A stretch of 64,000 nucleotides of DNA from positions 124,001 to 188,000 of the forward strand of contig NZ_NSLI01000001.1 of NCBI RefSeq assembly GCF_002288825.1. The letters run 5' to 3'. This document shows, piece by piece, positions 46,460 to 56,573 of the stretch. Position 1 is the stretch's first letter; the number at the start of each line of letters is the position of its first letter. The DNA comes from Sphingomonas lenta (GTDB lineage: Bacteria > Pseudomonadota > Alphaproteobacteria > Sphingomonadales > Sphingomonadaceae). The notes beneath the pieces were generated by a model, which was given only the letters and a program-made list of their open reading frames with translations, searched no databases and was not told where the DNA came from. The translations under genes were made by a program, and so were the position numbers.

Positions 46460-47775
46460 CGGCGGAGATCGCGCACGGCCTCGTCGACGCCGACGGACGG
46501 CTCGCGGAGGCGGAGGACGCGCTGCTCGGCCTCGTCATGCGCGCGGGCGGCGGCCTCGGCCGGCCCGTCGCCGTGCCGCAACTCGCCACGCTCGCGCGGC
46601 TCGCCCGGCGTCTCCAGGTGCCGATCGCGCGCAGCGTCACCGTCGCCGACCGCGACGCCGACATCGAGCTGTTCGTCCGCGCCCAGCCCGAGGCGGAGGG
46701 GGTCCGCCTTTCCGTCGCCGGCTGGCGCGAGCGGCAGGCTTGGCGTCCAAAGGGTGAGGACGCCGAGGCCGACCTGCTCGACACCGCCGCCGATTGGCGC
46801 TGGGAGAGCGACGCCGCGCTGCGCCTGCGCTTCGCGTCGATCGAGGCGGGCCTCCGCTACGGCTTCGACGCCGTGGGCCTGCTCGGCAAGCCCGTGACCG
46901 AGCTCTTCACCTTCGAGCCGGACACGGCCGGGCAGCTCCCCATCATCGACGCGCTCGCCAATCGCCGCTCGTTCAGCGGCCAGCCCGCCAAGCTGCGCCC
47001 GTCGGGCCGCCCGGTGCTCGTCTCCGCGCTCGCGCGCCGCGACGCCCAGGGCGCGTTCGCCGGGTTCGCGGGCGGCGTCGTGCTGGTCGAGCGTCCTCAG
47101 CCCGAGGGCGTCGCCGCCAGCATCGGCGACCGGCTGGAGCGCGCGCTGCGTACGCCGCTCGGCCGCATCATCGCCAACGCCGACAGCATCCAGGCGGGCG
47201 CCGACGGCCCGCTCGCACCCGATTACGCCGCCTACGCCGCCGACATCGCCAGCGCCGGGCGGCACCTGCTCGGCCTGGTCGACGACCTCGCCGACCTCGA
47301 AGCGGTGGAGCGGCCCGACTTTCAGCCCGAGCTCGAGCCGATCGACTTGGCCGACCTCGCCCGCCGCGCCGCCGGCCTCCTCTCCGTCCGCGCCGCCAAC
47401 GCGGGCGTCACGATCGCCCGACCGGAAGCCGACATGAGCGTCCCCGCAATTGGCGATTTCCGGCGCGTTTTGCAGATTCTCGTCAACCTTATCGGCAACG
47501 CGGTACGCTACTCGCCGCAGGGCTCGACGGTTGACGCCGTCGTCCATCCGGATGCGAGCGTCACCGTCACCGATACGGGCAAAGGGATCGCGCCGGACGA
47601 CCAGGCGCGCATCTTCGAGAAGTTCGAGCGCGTCGATCCGTCCGAACCCGGCGGCAGCGGTCTCGGCCTCTACATCGCCCGCCGCCTCGCCCGCGCGATG
47701 GGCGGTGACCTGACCGTCGAGAGCGCGCCGGGCGAGGGCGCGCGCTTCACGCTGCAACTCCGCCCGCCTCTCTAA
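46456..47775 (+). CDS. histidine-kinase-like protein lacking the H-box histidine
   Basis: A 439-residue soluble protein. Residues 1-115 have no recognised domain, 118-215 look like a PAS-type sensor (IEAGLRYGFDAVGLLGKPVTEL), 225-290 form the dimerisation helices and 300-439 the ATPase domain. The ATPase boxes are intact: N-box NLIGNAVRYSPQG (Asn348), G1 DTGKGIAP, F-box IFEKFERVD and G2 GGSGLGLYIARR. But the H-box reads RALRTPLGRI instead of HELRTPL, with Arg229 where the phosphorylated histidine should be. It may bind ATP without autophosphorylating. GTP/ATP-dependent scaffolding is a guess. Coupled to DUF2336. Confidence 0.85.
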   Translation: MTAEIAHGLVDADGRLAEAEDALLGLVMRAGGGLGRPVAVPQLATLARLARRLQVPIARSVTVADRDADIELFVRAQPEAEGVRLSVAGWRERQAWRPKGEDAEADLLDTAADWRWESDAALRLRFASIEAGLRYGFDAVGLLGKPVTELFTFEPDTAGQLPIIDALANRRSFSGQPAKLRPSGRPVLVSALARRDAQGAFAGFAGGVVLVERPQPEGVAASIGDRLERALRTPLGRIIANADSIQAGADGPLAPDYAAYAADIASAGRHLLGLVDDLADLEAVERPDFQPELEPIDLADLARRAAGLLSVRAANAGVTIARPEADMSVPAIGDFRRVLQILVNLIGNAVRYSPQGSTVDAVVHPDASVTVTDTGKGIAPDDQARIFEKFERVDPSEPGGSGLGLYIARRLARAMGGDLTVESAPGEGARFTLQLRPPL

Positions 47776-47900
47776 CCCTCTCCCGCTTTTGCGGGAGAGG
47801 GACAGGCGCTTCAGCGCCAGGGTGAGGGCACCCTCTTACGCTAGAACGGGCCCTCACCCTGCGGCTGCGCCGCTGTCCCTCTCCCGCGAAAGCGGGAGAG
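47776..47900. repeat. intergenic palindromic repeat, CCCTCTCCCGCTTT family, copy 1
   Basis: A 125-bp element: CCCTCTCCCGCTTTTGCGGG (inner hairpin), an AGCGCC/GGCGC side hairpin, GGTGAGGGC, then the complementary half ending CGCGAAAGCGGGAGAGG. The same ordered modules appear in the element at 56574-56709, so the two are copies of one family. Begins directly after the kinase-like gene stop. Confidence 0.88.
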
Positions 47901-47961
47901 GAAAGAGGCGCAACCGTCGCGACTCACGATCGTTGGCTCTCCCCACCTCAGGAGACTTCAC

Positions 47962-48150
47962 ATGAGCGGAACGCGACGCGACAGCGGCGACGACACGCGC
48001 GGCGGGCCGGAGCACGGCCGCGGGCACGCGCCTACCGATGACAACAAGTCCGGCGGCGGCCACACGGGCAAGGCGCCCGGCGGCCAGGACTCGAACGCGC
48101 ACGCGCCCGGCGGCGGCGTGGGCTCGGCGGGGACGCCCGGCAGCGGCTGA
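47962..48150 (+). CDS. small glycine-rich hydrophilic protein
   Basis: A 62-residue protein made mostly of Gly, Asp, His, Ser and Pro (for example GGPEHGRGHAPTDDNKSGGG), predicted to be disordered. No signal peptide, helix or known domain. I accept it as a gene because AGGAGA stands at the proper distance before the ATG at 47962. Function unknown; it might be a stress-associated hydrophilic protein, but nothing in the sequence proves it. Convergent with the small membrane protein behind gltA. Confidence 0.6.
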   Translation: MSGTRRDSGDDTRGGPEHGRGHAPTDDNKSGGGHTGKAPGGQDSNAHAPGGGVGSAGTPGSG

Positions 48151-48156
48151 GCGCCG

Positions 48157-48357
48157 CTACCGCCTGATCCGCCGCGCCGCCAGGATCATCAGGAGCCCCA
48201 GCACCGCGAGCGCCGCGCCGTAATCGGCCCAGGCGCGCTGCCCGAGCATGAAGCTGGACGACGGCCAGCTTATGTAACCCAGCCCCTGGCCGATCCAGAG
48301 CAGGCCCATAAGCGTCAGCAGCGCGCCCGCCACCATCAAGAGCGGGCGCAGCCGCAC
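48157..48357 (-). CDS. small two-helix membrane protein downstream of gltA
   Basis: A 66-residue protein with two helices: LLMVAGALLTLMGLLWIGQGLGYI and YGAALAVLGLLMILAARRIRR, and a short loop (SWPSSSFMLGQRAWADY). Starts at GTG 48357, four bases after the gltA stop, so it is probably co-transcribed. The length and GQGLGY...W loop are seen in many small uncharacterised proteobacterial membrane proteins; no function known. Confidence 0.75.
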   Translation of the reverse strand: MRLRPLLMVAGALLTLMGLLWIGQGLGYISWPSSSFMLGQRAWADYGAALAVLGLLMILAARRIRR

Positions 48358-48361
48358 GAGC

Positions 48362-49645
48362 TCAGCGCTCCCCGACGGGGACGTAGGAGCGCTGCGTCGG
48401 CCCGGTGTAGAGCTGGCGCGGGCGGCCGATCTTCTGGTCGGGGTCGGTGATCATCTCGTTCCACTGCGCGACCCAGCCCACCGTGCGGGCGAGCGCGAAC
48501 AGCGCAGTGAACATCGACGTCGGGAAGCCCACCGCCGACAGGATCACGCCCGAGTAGAAGTCGACGTTCGGGAACAGCTTCTTCTCGATGAAATAATCGT
48601 CGCTGAGCGCCATCTCCTCGAGCCGGAGCGCCACTTCGAACACGGGGTCGGAGACCTTGAGCGCGTCGAACACCTCGCGCACCGTCTTCTGCATCACCGT
48701 CGCGCGCGGGTCGTAGTTCTTGTAGACGCGGTGCCCGAACCCCATCAGGCGGAACGGGTCGTTCTTGTCCTTGGCGCGCGCGATGAACTCCGGGATGCGG
48801 TCGGGCGTGCCGATCTCGCGCAACATGTTGAGCGCCGCTTCGTTCGCGCCGCCGTGCGCCGGGCCCCACAGGCAGGCGATGCCCGCCGCGATGCACGCGA
48901 ACGGGTTCGCGCCGCTCGAACCGGCGAGACGCACCGTCGAGGTGGACGCGTTCTGTTCATGATCCGCATGGAGGATGAAGATGCGGTCCATCGCCCGCTC
49001 GACGACCGGGTTCACCTCGTAAGGCTCTGCCGGAACACCGAACGTCATGCGCAGGAAATTGCCCGTGTAGCTGAGCGAATTGTCCGGGTACATGAACGGT
49101 TGGCCAACCGAGTACTTGTACGCCATCGCCGCAATCGTAGGCATCTTCGCGATCAGCCGGTGCGACGCGATCACGCGCTGGACCGGATCGTGGATGTCCG
49201 TCGAGTCGTGATAAAAAGCCGACAGCGCCCCCACCACGCCGCACATGATCGCCATGGGGTGCGCGTCGCGCCGAAAGCCGCGGAAGAAGTTCGCCAGCTG
49301 CTCGTGCACCATGGTGTGGCGCGTGATCGTGTAGGTGAACTTGTCGAGTTCGTCCTTGGCGGGCAATTCGCCGTTCAGCAGCAGATAGGCGACCTCCATG
49401 AAGCTGGAGCTCTCCGCCAACTCGCCGATCGGGTAACCGCGATGGAGCAGCACGCCCTGGTCGCCGTCGATATAGGTCAGCTTCGACTGGCAGCTCGCCG
49501 TCGAGGTGAAGCCGGGATCGTAGGTGAACGCGTCCGTCTGGCCGTACAGCTTGCGGATGTCGACCACGTCTGGGCCTACCGAGCCGGACAGGACCGGGTA
49601 CTCGAAATCCTTGCCGCCCAGGCTCAGCTTGGCCGTGTCGCTCAT
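48362..49645 (-). CDS. gltA: citrate synthase
   Basis: A 427-residue hexameric type II citrate synthase condensing acetyl-CoA with oxaloacetate. Catalytic histidines are in the [20 protein letters not shown] stretch and in [17 protein letters not shown], and the catalytic Asp in the later DVDFYSG-like [10 protein letters not shown]. The N-terminal beta domain [24 protein letters not shown] segment is present. ATG at 49645. It lies downstream of gltX on the same strand, the standard order in sphingomonads. Confidence 0.97.
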   Translation of the reverse strand: MSDTAKLSLGGKDFEYPVLSGSVGPDVVDIRKLYGQTDAFTYDPGFTSTASCQSKLTYIDGDQGVLLHRGYPIGELAESSSFMEVAYLLLNGELPAKDELDKFTYTITRHTMVHEQLANFFRGFRRDAHPMAIMCGVVGALSAFYHDSTDIHDPVQRVIASHRLIAKMPTIAAMAYKYSVGQPFMYPDNSLSYTGNFLRMTFGVPAEPYEVNPVVERAMDRIFILHADHEQNASTSTVRLAGSSGANPFACIAAGIACLWGPAHGGANEAALNMLREIGTPDRIPEFIARAKDKNDPFRLMGFGHRVYKNYDPRATVMQKTVREVFDALKVSDPVFEVALRLEEMALSDDYFIEKKLFPNVDFYSGVILSAVGFPTSMFTALFALARTVGWVAQWNEMITDPDQKIGRPRQLYTGPTQRSYVPVGER

Positions 49646-49667
49646 TACCTTTTACCCTCCAATCGTC

Positions 49668-51080
49668 TCAGGCGGCCGTCCGGTCCGCGATCCGCGCCAG
49701 GCTCTCGTCGCGGCCCAGCAGGACCAGGACGTCGAAGATGCCGGGCGAGGTTTTACGTCCGGTCAACGCGGCGCGGAGCGGCTGCGCGACCTGACCGAGC
49801 TTGACGCCCTGCGCCTCCGCGACCTGCCGTACCGCACCTTCGAGCGCTTCCGTATCCCAGCTTTCCACCGCGTCAAGCGCGGCGTGCACCGCGGCCAGTA
49901 ACGCGGGCGCGTCGCTGCCGAGCAGACCCGTCGCCGCTTCGTCCATCGGCAGCGGCCGCACCGCGAATAGGAAGCGCGCGCCGTCGGCCAACTCGTTGAG
50001 ATTGGCCGCGCGCACCTTCAGCACCGGCATGGCACGCGCGAGCAGGTCGCGTGTCGCGGGATCCGGCATGGCGAGGCGCTCGGCGACGAGCCCAGCCAAG
50101 CGCTGGTCGGCCGCTTCGCGGATATAGTGGCCGTTGAGGTTCTCGAGCTTCTTCAGGTCGAAGCGCGACGGCGACTTGCCGACGTTCGCGAGGTCGAACC
50201 ATTCGATCGCCTGCTCGCGGCTGACGATCTCGGCGTCGCCGTAGCCCCAGCCGAGCCGGAGCAGGTAGTTGCCCAGCGCCTCGGGTAGGATGCCGAGTTC
50301 GTCACGGTATGCCTCGACGCCGAGCGCGCCATGGCGCTTGGACAGCTTGGCGCCGTCCGACCCGTGGATCAGCGGGATGTGCGCGTAAACGGGCTCGGGC
50401 CAGCCCATCGCCTTGACGATGGTCAGCTGCCGAAAGGCGTTGTTGAGGTGGTCGTCGCCGCGGATGACGTGCGTCACGCCCATGTCGTGATCGTCCACCA
50501 CGACGGCCAGCATATAGGTCGGCGTGCCGTCCGAGCGGAGCAGGACCATGTCGTCCAGCTCCTCGTTCCTCACCGTCACGCGGCCCTGGACCTGGTCGTC
50601 GATCACCGTCTCGCCCTCGCGCGGCGCCTTGATGCGTACGACGAAGGGCTTGTCGGCGGGCGCGCTCGACGGGTCGGCGTCGCGCCAGGGCGAGTTGAGG
50701 CGAAAGGGCCGGCGCTCGCGCTCGGCCGCGGCGCGCGCCTCCGCCAGCTCCTCCTGCGTCATATAGCAGCGGTAGGCGCGTCCGGCCGCGACCAGCTCGT
50801 TCGCGACTTCGGCGTGGCGCGCGGCGCGGGAGAACTGGAACACCGCGTCGCCGTCCCAGTCGAGGCCCAGCCAGCGCATGCCGTCGAGTATGGCCTCGAT
50901 CGCCGCGTCGGTCGAACGCGCCCGGTCCGTATCCTCGATGCGCAGCAGGAACTTGCCGCCGTGGTGGCGCGAGAACAGCCAGTTGAACAGGGCGGTTCGC
51001 GCGCCGCCGATATGCAGGAACCCGGTAGGCGAAGGCGCGAAGCGTGTGACGACGCCCGAGTTCGTTTCGGTTGCGCTCAA
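49668..51080 (-). CDS. gltX: glutamyl-tRNA synthetase
   Basis: A 470-residue class I aminoacyl-tRNA synthetase. HIGH-type signature [20 protein letters not shown] at the N-terminus and KMSKS-type [14 protein letters not shown] in the middle; the C-terminal half is the helical anticodon-binding domain. The start appears to be TTG at 51080, since no ATG or GTG lies between it and the conserved domain; GGAGTAGG is upstream. Divergent from comEC with only 27 bp between the start codons, so promoters must overlap coding DNA. Confidence 0.96.
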   Translation of the reverse strand: MSATETNSGVVTRFAPSPTGFLHIGGARTALFNWLFSRHHGGKFLLRIEDTDRARSTDAAIEAILDGMRWLGLDWDGDAVFQFSRAARHAEVANELVAAGRAYRCYMTQEELAEARAAAERERRPFRLNSPWRDADPSSAPADKPFVVRIKAPREGETVIDDQVQGRVTVRNEELDDMVLLRSDGTPTYMLAVVVDDHDMGVTHVIRGDDHLNNAFRQLTIVKAMGWPEPVYAHIPLIHGSDGAKLSKRHGALGVEAYRDELGILPEALGNYLLRLGWGYGDAEIVSREQAIEWFDLANVGKSPSRFDLKKLENLNGHYIREAADQRLAGLVAERLAMPDPATRDLLARAMPVLKVRAANLNELADGARFLFAVRPLPMDEAATGLLGSDAPALLAAVHAALDAVESWDTEALEGAVRQVAEAQGVKLGQVAQPLRAALTGRKTSPGIFDVLVLLGRDESLARIADRTAA

Positions 51081-51107
51081 ACGCGCCTACTCCCATTGTG
51101 ATGTTGA

Positions 51108-53270
51108 ATGGCAAGTTCAGCCACGAGCGCCGCTAGCATAGGCTCCGCGCGGCGAACAATGGCCGAGTGGCACGCGCGAGTGGGCGTGGCGGTCGAGCAG
51201 AAGCTGGAAGCCGAGCGCGAGCAGCTTCCTCTATGGTTACCGGTCGCGGTGCTCGCCGGCATCGCGGCATGGTTCGTACTTCCCGATGAGCGCAGCTGGG
51301 GGGCGGCACTGCTGGCGCTGGGCGCGGTCGCGTGTAGCGGGGCGGCGTTCGCGCGGGGAGGACGGCTGTCGGTCGTGCTCGCGGGCGGCGCGCTGGCGAT
51401 GATGATCGGCCTGGGGCTGGTATGGTGGCGCGCGGAGCGGGTCGCCGCACCCGTGCTCGCGCGGCCGGTGATCGCCAGCTTTTCCGGCACGGTCGAGCGT
51501 GTCGAGCCGCTGCCCGCGCGCGAGCTGGTGCGCGTTACGATCGCGCCTGCGCCGGATGCCGGGCTACCGCCGCGCGTACGGGTCAACCTGGGGCAAGTGG
51601 ACGCGCCTGCCGGTCTCGGCCGCGGCGCGGTCGTGCGGATGCGCGCGCGGCTGATGCCGCCGCCCGAAGCGGCGCTGCCGGGCGCGTACGACTACGCCCG
51701 CGTCGCCTGGTTCGACGGCGTCGGCGCGACGGGTCGGGCCTTCGCACCCGTCGAGGTGCTGCGCGCGGGCGAGGGTGGGTCGCGCTTACGCGAGCGCCTG
51801 TCGCGCCACGTCGAGTCACGGCTGGAGGGCAGCGCAGGCGGGATCGCGGCGGCGCTGGCGACGGGCGACGTCGGTGCGATCACGGAGGAGGACGCGGAGG
51901 CGATGCGCCGGGCGGGGCTCGCGCACCTATTGTCGGTGAGCGGCCTACACATCACCGCCGTGGTCGCCGCGACGATGTTGGTCACGCTCAGGCTGCTAGC
52001 GCTCTCGCCCTGGTTGGCGCTCAACCTCAGGCTGCCGCTCGTGGCGGCGGGGGCGGGGGCGGTCGCGGCGATCGGGTATACGTGGCTGACCGGCGCGCAG
52101 GTGCCGACGATCCGCTCCTGCGTCGCCGCGCTGCTCGTGCTCGCCGCGATCGCGATGGGACGCGAGGCGCTGACGCTGAGGCTCGTCGCGGTGGGCGCGT
52201 TGTTGGTCATGCTCGTCTGGCCGGAGTCGGTCGCGGGACCGAGCTTCCAGCTCTCCTTCGCCGCGATCACCGCCATCGTCGCGCTTCACGAGCACCCGCG
52301 CGTCCGCGCCTGGTTCGGCCCGCACGAGGAAGAGTGGGCGCGGCGGCTCGGGCGCAGCGTCGCGTCCTTGCTGCTGACGGGCATCGCGGTGGAGCTCGCG
52401 CTCATGCCGATCGCGGTGTTCCACTTCCACAAGGCCGGGCTCTACGGCGCGCTCGCCAACATCTTCGCCATCCCGTTCACGACGTTCGTCGTCATGCCGC
52501 TGGAAGCGCTGGCGCTGCTGCTCGACGGCGTGGGGCTGGGTGGGCCGGTATGGTGGCTGACCGGCCACGCCATCGCGGCGCTGCTCGGCCTGTCCCGCTG
52601 GATCGCGGATCTGCCCGGCGCGGTAGCGGCGCTGCCCGCCATGCCGACGGAGTCGTTCGCGCTTATGACCGGCGGCGGGTTGTGGGTCGCGCTGTGGCGC
52701 ACGCGATGGCGACGCTGGGGCGCGGCGCCGGTGCTGGCGGGCGCGGTCTGGGCGATCGCGACGCCCGCCCCCGACCTGCTCGTCACCGGCGACGGGCGGC
52801 ACGTGGCGCTGCGTCTAGGTGACGGCCGCCTCGCGATGCTCCGCGACCGGACGGGCGATTACGTCCGCGACATGCTGGCGGAAAACGGCGGCGTGGACGG
52901 CGAGCCGCTGCTGCTGGCCGAGCAAGCGGAGGCGGCGTGCAATCGGGACATGTGCGTAGCGGAAGTGGGTGGGCGCAGGGTGGCGGCGACGCGGAGCGCG
53001 TACCTGATGCCGATCGATCAGGTCGTCGCGCTGTGTCGCTCGGTCGACATTATCGTCAGCGAACGGCGGCTGCCGCGGACCTGCGCGCCGAAGTGGCTGA
53101 AGCTGGACCGGCCGGCGCTGGAGCGGAGCGGGGGTGTAGCGGTGGAGCTCGCGGCTGGGCGGGTAGTGACGACGCGCAGGCCGGGCGATCGGCATCCGTG
53201 GCGCACGGGCCGATGGCGGATGCTACCGCCCCGGTCTTCACCGGGACGGCGAGCACCGTCTCAGTTGTAG
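51108..53270 (+). CDS. comEC: ComEC/Rec2 family DNA-uptake channel
   Basis: A 720-residue polytopic membrane protein of the ComEC/Rec2 family. After two N-terminal helices comes a DUF4131-like region (about 90-220), then the competence domain with [20 protein letters not shown] and many helices (about 250-520), and a C-terminal soluble region that is a reduced metallo-beta-lactamase-like domain. It would carry single-stranded DNA across the inner membrane. ATG at 51108; Met18 (51159) is a possible later start. Ends 10 bp into the convergent lexA. Confidence 0.9.
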   Translation: MASSATSAASIGSARRTMAEWHARVGVAVEQKLEAEREQLPLWLPVAVLAGIAAWFVLPDERSWGAALLALGAVACSGAAFARGGRLSVVLAGGALAMMIGLGLVWWRAERVAAPVLARPVIASFSGTVERVEPLPARELVRVTIAPAPDAGLPPRVRVNLGQVDAPAGLGRGAVVRMRARLMPPPEAALPGAYDYARVAWFDGVGATGRAFAPVEVLRAGEGGSRLRERLSRHVESRLEGSAGGIAAALATGDVGAITEEDAEAMRRAGLAHLLSVSGLHITAVVAATMLVTLRLLALSPWLALNLRLPLVAAGAGAVAAIGYTWLTGAQVPTIRSCVAALLVLAAIAMGREALTLRLVAVGALLVMLVWPESVAGPSFQLSFAAITAIVALHEHPRVRAWFGPHEEEWARRLGRSVASLLLTGIAVELALMPIAVFHFHKAGLYGALANIFAIPFTTFVVMPLEALALLLDGVGLGGPVWWLTGHAIAALLGLSRWIADLPGAVAALPAMPTESFALMTGGGLWVALWRTRWRRWGAAPVLAGAVWAIATPAPDLLVTGDGRHVALRLGDGRLAMLRDRTGDYVRDMLAENGGVDGEPLLLAEQAEAACNRDMCVAEVGGRRVAATRSAYLMPIDQVVALCRSVDIIVSERRLPRTCAPKWLKLDRPALERSGGVAVELAAGRVVTTRRPGDRHPWRTGRWRMLPPRSSPGRRAPSQL

Positions 53271-53920
53271 GTGCGTAGGATTCCCGACAGCCGACCCTGC
53301 ACCTGCACCTGAGTCGGCGCGTAGCGCTGGGGATCATAGGCCCGGTTCGCCGGGTCGAGCCGCACCATCGCGCCCTCACGGCGGAAATATTTGAGCGTCG
53401 CCTCCACGCCGTCGATCAGCGCGACCACGATCTCGCCGTCGCGCGCCGTCTCCTGGCGCTTGATAAGCGCATAGTCGCCGTCGAGGATGCCGGCCTCCAC
53501 CATCGAATCGCCGGCGACCTCGAGCGCGTAATGCTCGCCCTGGCCGAGCAGCGCGGCGGGGACGGGGAGCATGGTCGAGCCCTCAAATGCCTCGATCGGC
53601 ACGCCGGCGGCGATGCGGCCGTGCAGCGGGATCTCGACCACGTCGTTGGCGGGCTGGGGCGGCGCGGCCTTGGCGGGCTTGGGCGCGGCCTTCTTATCGA
53701 CGGGGCGCTCCGGCATGCGCAGCACCTCCAGCGCGCGGGCGCGGTTGGGCAGGCGGCGAATAAACTGGCGCTCCTCCAGCGCGGAAATCAGGCGGTGCAC
53801 GCCCGACTTGGACTTGAGGTCGAGCGCCTCCTTCATCTCCTCGAAGGAAGGCGAAACGCCCGTCTCGGCGAGGCGGTCGTTGATGAAGCAGACGAGCTCG
53901 TGCTGTTTGCGCGTGAGCAT
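53261..53920 (-). CDS. lexA: SOS repressor LexA
   Basis: A 219-residue LexA. The winged HTH (1-65) reads [17 protein letters not shown]...[22 protein letters not shown]; a Lys/Ala/Pro-rich linker (70-92) is followed by the S24 autoprotease domain with the Ala105-Gly106 cleavage site (RIAAGVP), Ser139 (GDSMVEAG) and Lys177 (EATLKYF). Represses its own gene and SOS genes until RecA triggers cleavage. Two alphaproteobacterial SOS boxes are in its promoter. Lies downstream of moeA on the same strand. Confidence 0.97.
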   Translation of the reverse strand: MLTRKQHELVCFINDRLAETGVSPSFEEMKEALDLKSKSGVHRLISALEERQFIRRLPNRARALEVLRMPERPVDKKAAPKPAKAAPPQPANDVVEIPLHGRIAAGVPIEAFEGSTMLPVPAALLGQGEHYALEVAGDSMVEAGILDGDYALIKRQETARDGEIVVALIDGVEATLKYFRREGAMVRLDPANRAYDPQRYAPTQVQVQGRLSGILRTYN

Positions 53921-53936
53921 GGCGGGTCTCCGCTGG

Positions 53937-53979
53937 GAACGAACGCGGAACCAATATGGAACGCCGACTGCCCTGTCAA
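53937..53979 (-). promoter_or_regulatory. lexA promoter with two overlapping SOS boxes
   Basis: On the minus strand a consensus TTGACA (53979-53974), 17-nt spacer and TATTGG (53958-53953) form a promoter. Two GTTC-N7-GTTC sites, the LexA box of alphaproteobacteria, occur at 53962-53948 and 53951-53937 and share their middle GTTC. The first overlaps the -10, so LexA binding would block transcription (autoregulation). Confidence 0.8.
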
Positions 53980-53987
53980 CCGGACCT

Positions 53988-55184
53988 TCAACTTATGTCT
54001 AGGATTTCAGCCGAGTCGCCCGCCTTAGCCGCGGGCGCATGGGGCGGGCGCACGATCAGGCAAGTAGAACGCGCCAGCGTCAGCAACATGGAGCTGTCTT
54101 GCACCGACGATGCGCGCACCCGTCCGTCGGGTCCGTGCGCGGCGCGGAGATAGTCGGCGCGCTCGCCGTTCGCGGGCAAGTCCTCGCCCAGGATCGCGGC
54201 GGCGGTGCGCGGAAGCGGGTCGGCGGCCCCCGCCAGCCGCGCCACCGTCGGGCGGACGAACAGGAGCGCGGTGACGAAAGCGGAGACGGGATTGCCCGGC
54301 AGGCCTAGCACGACCGCATCGCCCAAGCGCCCCGCCATCATCGGCTTGCCCGGCCGGAGCGCGATCCGCCAGAAGTCGATGGAGCCGCCCGCCGCCTCCA
54401 GCGCGGGGCGGACCAGGTCGTGGTCACCGACCGACGCTCCGCCGGTGGTGACGAGGAGGTCGGCGCGGATGTTGGCGAAGGTGTCGCGCATCACGGCCTC
54501 ATCATCGGGCAGGATGCTCAGGTCGATCAGCTCGACGGGGTAGCCGGCGAGCAGTGCGGCCAGGATCAAGCCGTTCGATTCCGGCAGCTTGGCCGGGTCT
54601 GCTGAGATATGTTGTGAACCGGGCGGGACGAGTTCGTCGCCGGTCGCGGCGACCGCGACGCGGATGGGGCGTGGAACCTTCAGTGCACTTTGGCCACCTA
54701 TCGCGGCGAGCGCCAGGCGGGCGGGGGTCAGGCGTTCGCCGGCGCGGATGAGGACGTCGCCCGTTGAGAAATCGAGCCCGCGCGGGCGGATGTTGCCGCC
54801 GACGCGGGGCGGACCTTCGCCCGTCAGGCGCAGCGTCGCTCCCTCGCGCTCCGCTTCCTCCTGCACCAGCACCGCGTCGGCGCCGGGCGGCACGGCGGCG
54901 CCTGTGAAGATGCGCACCGCCTCCCCCCTGCCGACCGCGCCCGCGAAGGGTCGCCCGGCCGCGCTCTCGCCGGTGACGGTCCAGGGGCCGGGCAGGTCGG
55001 CGTGGCGGATCGCATAGCCGTCCATGGCCGACAGGTCGGCGGCGGGCTGGGTGCGGAGCGCGCGCACGTCCTCGACGGCCCAGCGCCCCGCGGCTTGGGC
55101 GAGCGGTACCGTCTCCGCCGCGACGGGCTCGGCCAGGGCGAGGAGGCGGGCTTGCGCTTCGGCGACGGGGAGCAGGGCGGGCAT
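53988..55184 (-). CDS. moeA: molybdopterin molybdenumtransferase MoeA
   Basis: A 398-residue enzyme inserting molybdate into adenylated molybdopterin. Signature stretches: [75 protein letters not shown] and the late [22 protein letters not shown] at 55184 with GGGAG upstream; the much longer open frame upstream is a shadow of the LysR gene. It sits before lexA; moaC and trpC, usually its upstream neighbours, are 8 kb away. Confidence 0.95.
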   Translation of the reverse strand: MPALLPVAEAQARLLALAEPVAAETVPLAQAAGRWAVEDVRALRTQPAADLSAMDGYAIRHADLPGPWTVTGESAAGRPFAGAVGRGEAVRIFTGAAVPPGADAVLVQEEAEREGATLRLTGEGPPRVGGNIRPRGLDFSTGDVLIRAGERLTPARLALAAIGGQSALKVPRPIRVAVAATGDELVPPGSQHISADPAKLPESNGLILAALLAGYPVELIDLSILPDDEAVMRDTFANIRADLLVTTGGASVGDHDLVRPALEAAGGSIDFWRIALRPGKPMMAGRLGDAVVLGLPGNPVSAFVTALLFVRPTVARLAGAADPLPRTAAAILGEDLPANGERADYLRAAHGPDGRVRASSVQDSSMLLTLARSTCLIVRPPHAPAAKAGDSAEILDIS

Positions 55185-55218
55185 GGCGTGCTCCCTTACC
55201 GCCAAGCCGCCCGCCGCG

Positions 55219-56112
55219 TCAGCCCGCCGATGCGCGGGCGAGCGCGTGCAGGCGCGCGGCGAGGAAATCGAGCACCGTTCTGACACGCGGCGTGCGGCGC
55301 AGGCGCTCGTGCGTGATGAGCCAGAGGCCGCGCTCGGGTTTGGGCAGCGGGCGCAGGCAGCGGACGAGGTCGGGATCCTGGTCGGCGACGAGGCACGGCA
55401 GCACCGCCAGCCCCGCGCCCGAGCGCACCGCGGCGAGCAGCCCGGTGGTCGTGCTGTGGCGCATCGCCACCGCGGCCTCGAGATCGTTGGCCTGCAGCCA
55501 CGATTGGTAGATGCGCCAGACGCCGGGCTCACCGCCGCCGATGAACTCGTGGCCGGGCAGGTCGCGGCGGCGCTCGGGCCGGCCATGCTCGGCGGCGTAG
55601 CCGCGGCTGCAGTAAACGGTCCACTCGTCGTCGCAGAGGCGGCGCGCGACCAGGCCGGGGCCGTCCGGCGGCCCGCCGGTCCTGACCGCCACGTCGGCGG
55701 CCCCCGCGGCCAGGTCGCGCAACTCGTCGCTGCCGTCGAGCTCGATGCTGATCGCCGGGTGCGCGTGGTGCAGGTCGCGCAGGATCGGCGGCATGATGGT
55801 GGTGGCGATGATCGCCGCGGCGGTGACGCGCACCTCGCCGCCCGCGTCGCGCGCGAGCGCGCCCGCCGCGTCGGCGAAGTCGCCCGCCGCGTGCGCCACC
55901 GCGCGGGCGCGGTCGAGCAGCGCCTCGCCCGCGGGCGTGAGCGCGTACCCGGCCTGGCGGCGGTCGAAGAGCTGAAGTCCCAGCGCTTCTTCCAGCGCGG
56001 CGACGCGTCTCGCGGCGGTGGTCTGGCTGACGCGCAACCGCCGCCCGGCCGCGAGCGTGCTGCCCGTCTCGGCGACGGCGAGGAAGTGGCGCAGGTCGTC
56101 CCAGTCGAGCAC
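55219..56112 (-). CDS. LysR family transcriptional regulator
   Basis: A 297-residue LysR-type regulator. The winged HTH is at the N-terminus (DWDDLRHFLAVAETGSTLAAG, RLRVSQTTAARRVAALEEALG), and the type 2 periplasmic-binding-like effector domain covers residues ~90-297. Of three nearby GTG codons I use 56112, which has AGGAGG at best spacing and gives the family-like start MLDWDD. It diverges from the UrcA-family gene with 148 bp between them, a typical LysR arrangement, so urcA may be a target. Inducer unknown. Confidence 0.92.
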   Translation of the reverse strand: MLDWDDLRHFLAVAETGSTLAAGRRLRVSQTTAARRVAALEEALGLQLFDRRQAGYALTPAGEALLDRARAVAHAAGDFADAAGALARDAGGEVRVTAAAIIATTIMPPILRDLHHAHPAISIELDGSDELRDLAAGAADVAVRTGGPPDGPGLVARRLCDDEWTVYCSRGYAAEHGRPERRRDLPGHEFIGGGEPGVWRIYQSWLQANDLEAAVAMRHSTTTGLLAAVRSGAGLAVLPCLVADQDPDLVRCLRPLPKPERGLWLITHERLRRTPRVRTVLDFLAARLHALARASAG

Positions 56113-56260
56113 GCGCACCTCCTGCCGTAACGCATAAGCGCCGCCAATCTGCAGGAATGCAGAACGGGCGCGCAACATCGTTGTTCGGCGGACGGGGGTC
56201 GGCGGGCGTATAACGATCCCGCGCCGGCGCTTCGGTTTCTCGACGAAGCGGAGAACAGCG

Positions 56261-56566
56261 ATGTTGAAGATAATGCTGGCCGCGGCGCTCGCCGCCGCGG
56301 CCCTGGGGACGCCCGCGTCCGCGCAGGACGACCGCACGCGCCGCGTGTCCTACGCCGACCTGCACCTCGACCGGGAGGGCGACGTCAGGACGCTGGACCG
56401 CCGCATCGGGCGAGCCGTCCGCGACGCGTGCGGGGTGGCGGCGGATTATGACGTGCGCGGCAAGAACGAGGCGCGGCGTTGCCGGGCGGAGACGCGGGCC
56501 GCCGTGACGGCGGAGCGCGACCGGCTCGTCGCGGCGGCGCGACCGACGGCGGTGGCGGCAAGGTGA
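56261..56566 (+). CDS. UrcA family protein
   Basis: A 101-residue exported protein. Signal peptide LKIMLAAALAAAALGTPASA is followed by the UrcA pattern RVSYADLHLDREGDVRTLDRRIGRAVRDACG and a second Cys in ARRCRAE, so a disulfide between the two cysteines is likely. UrcA proteins are common in sphingomonads and caulobacters, with unknown function. ATG at 56261. Divergent from the LysR gene, which may control it. Confidence 0.88.
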   Translation: MLKIMLAAALAAAALGTPASAQDDRTRRVSYADLHLDREGDVRTLDRRIGRAVRDACGVAADYDVRGKNEARRCRAETRAAVTAERDRLVAAARPTAVAAR

Positions 56567-56573
56567 TCTCCAT

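Noticed and set aside
53988..56147. 719-codon frame apparently extending MoeA
   Set aside because: The extension reads the LysR gene out of frame; MoeA's own N-terminus and binding site are at 55184.
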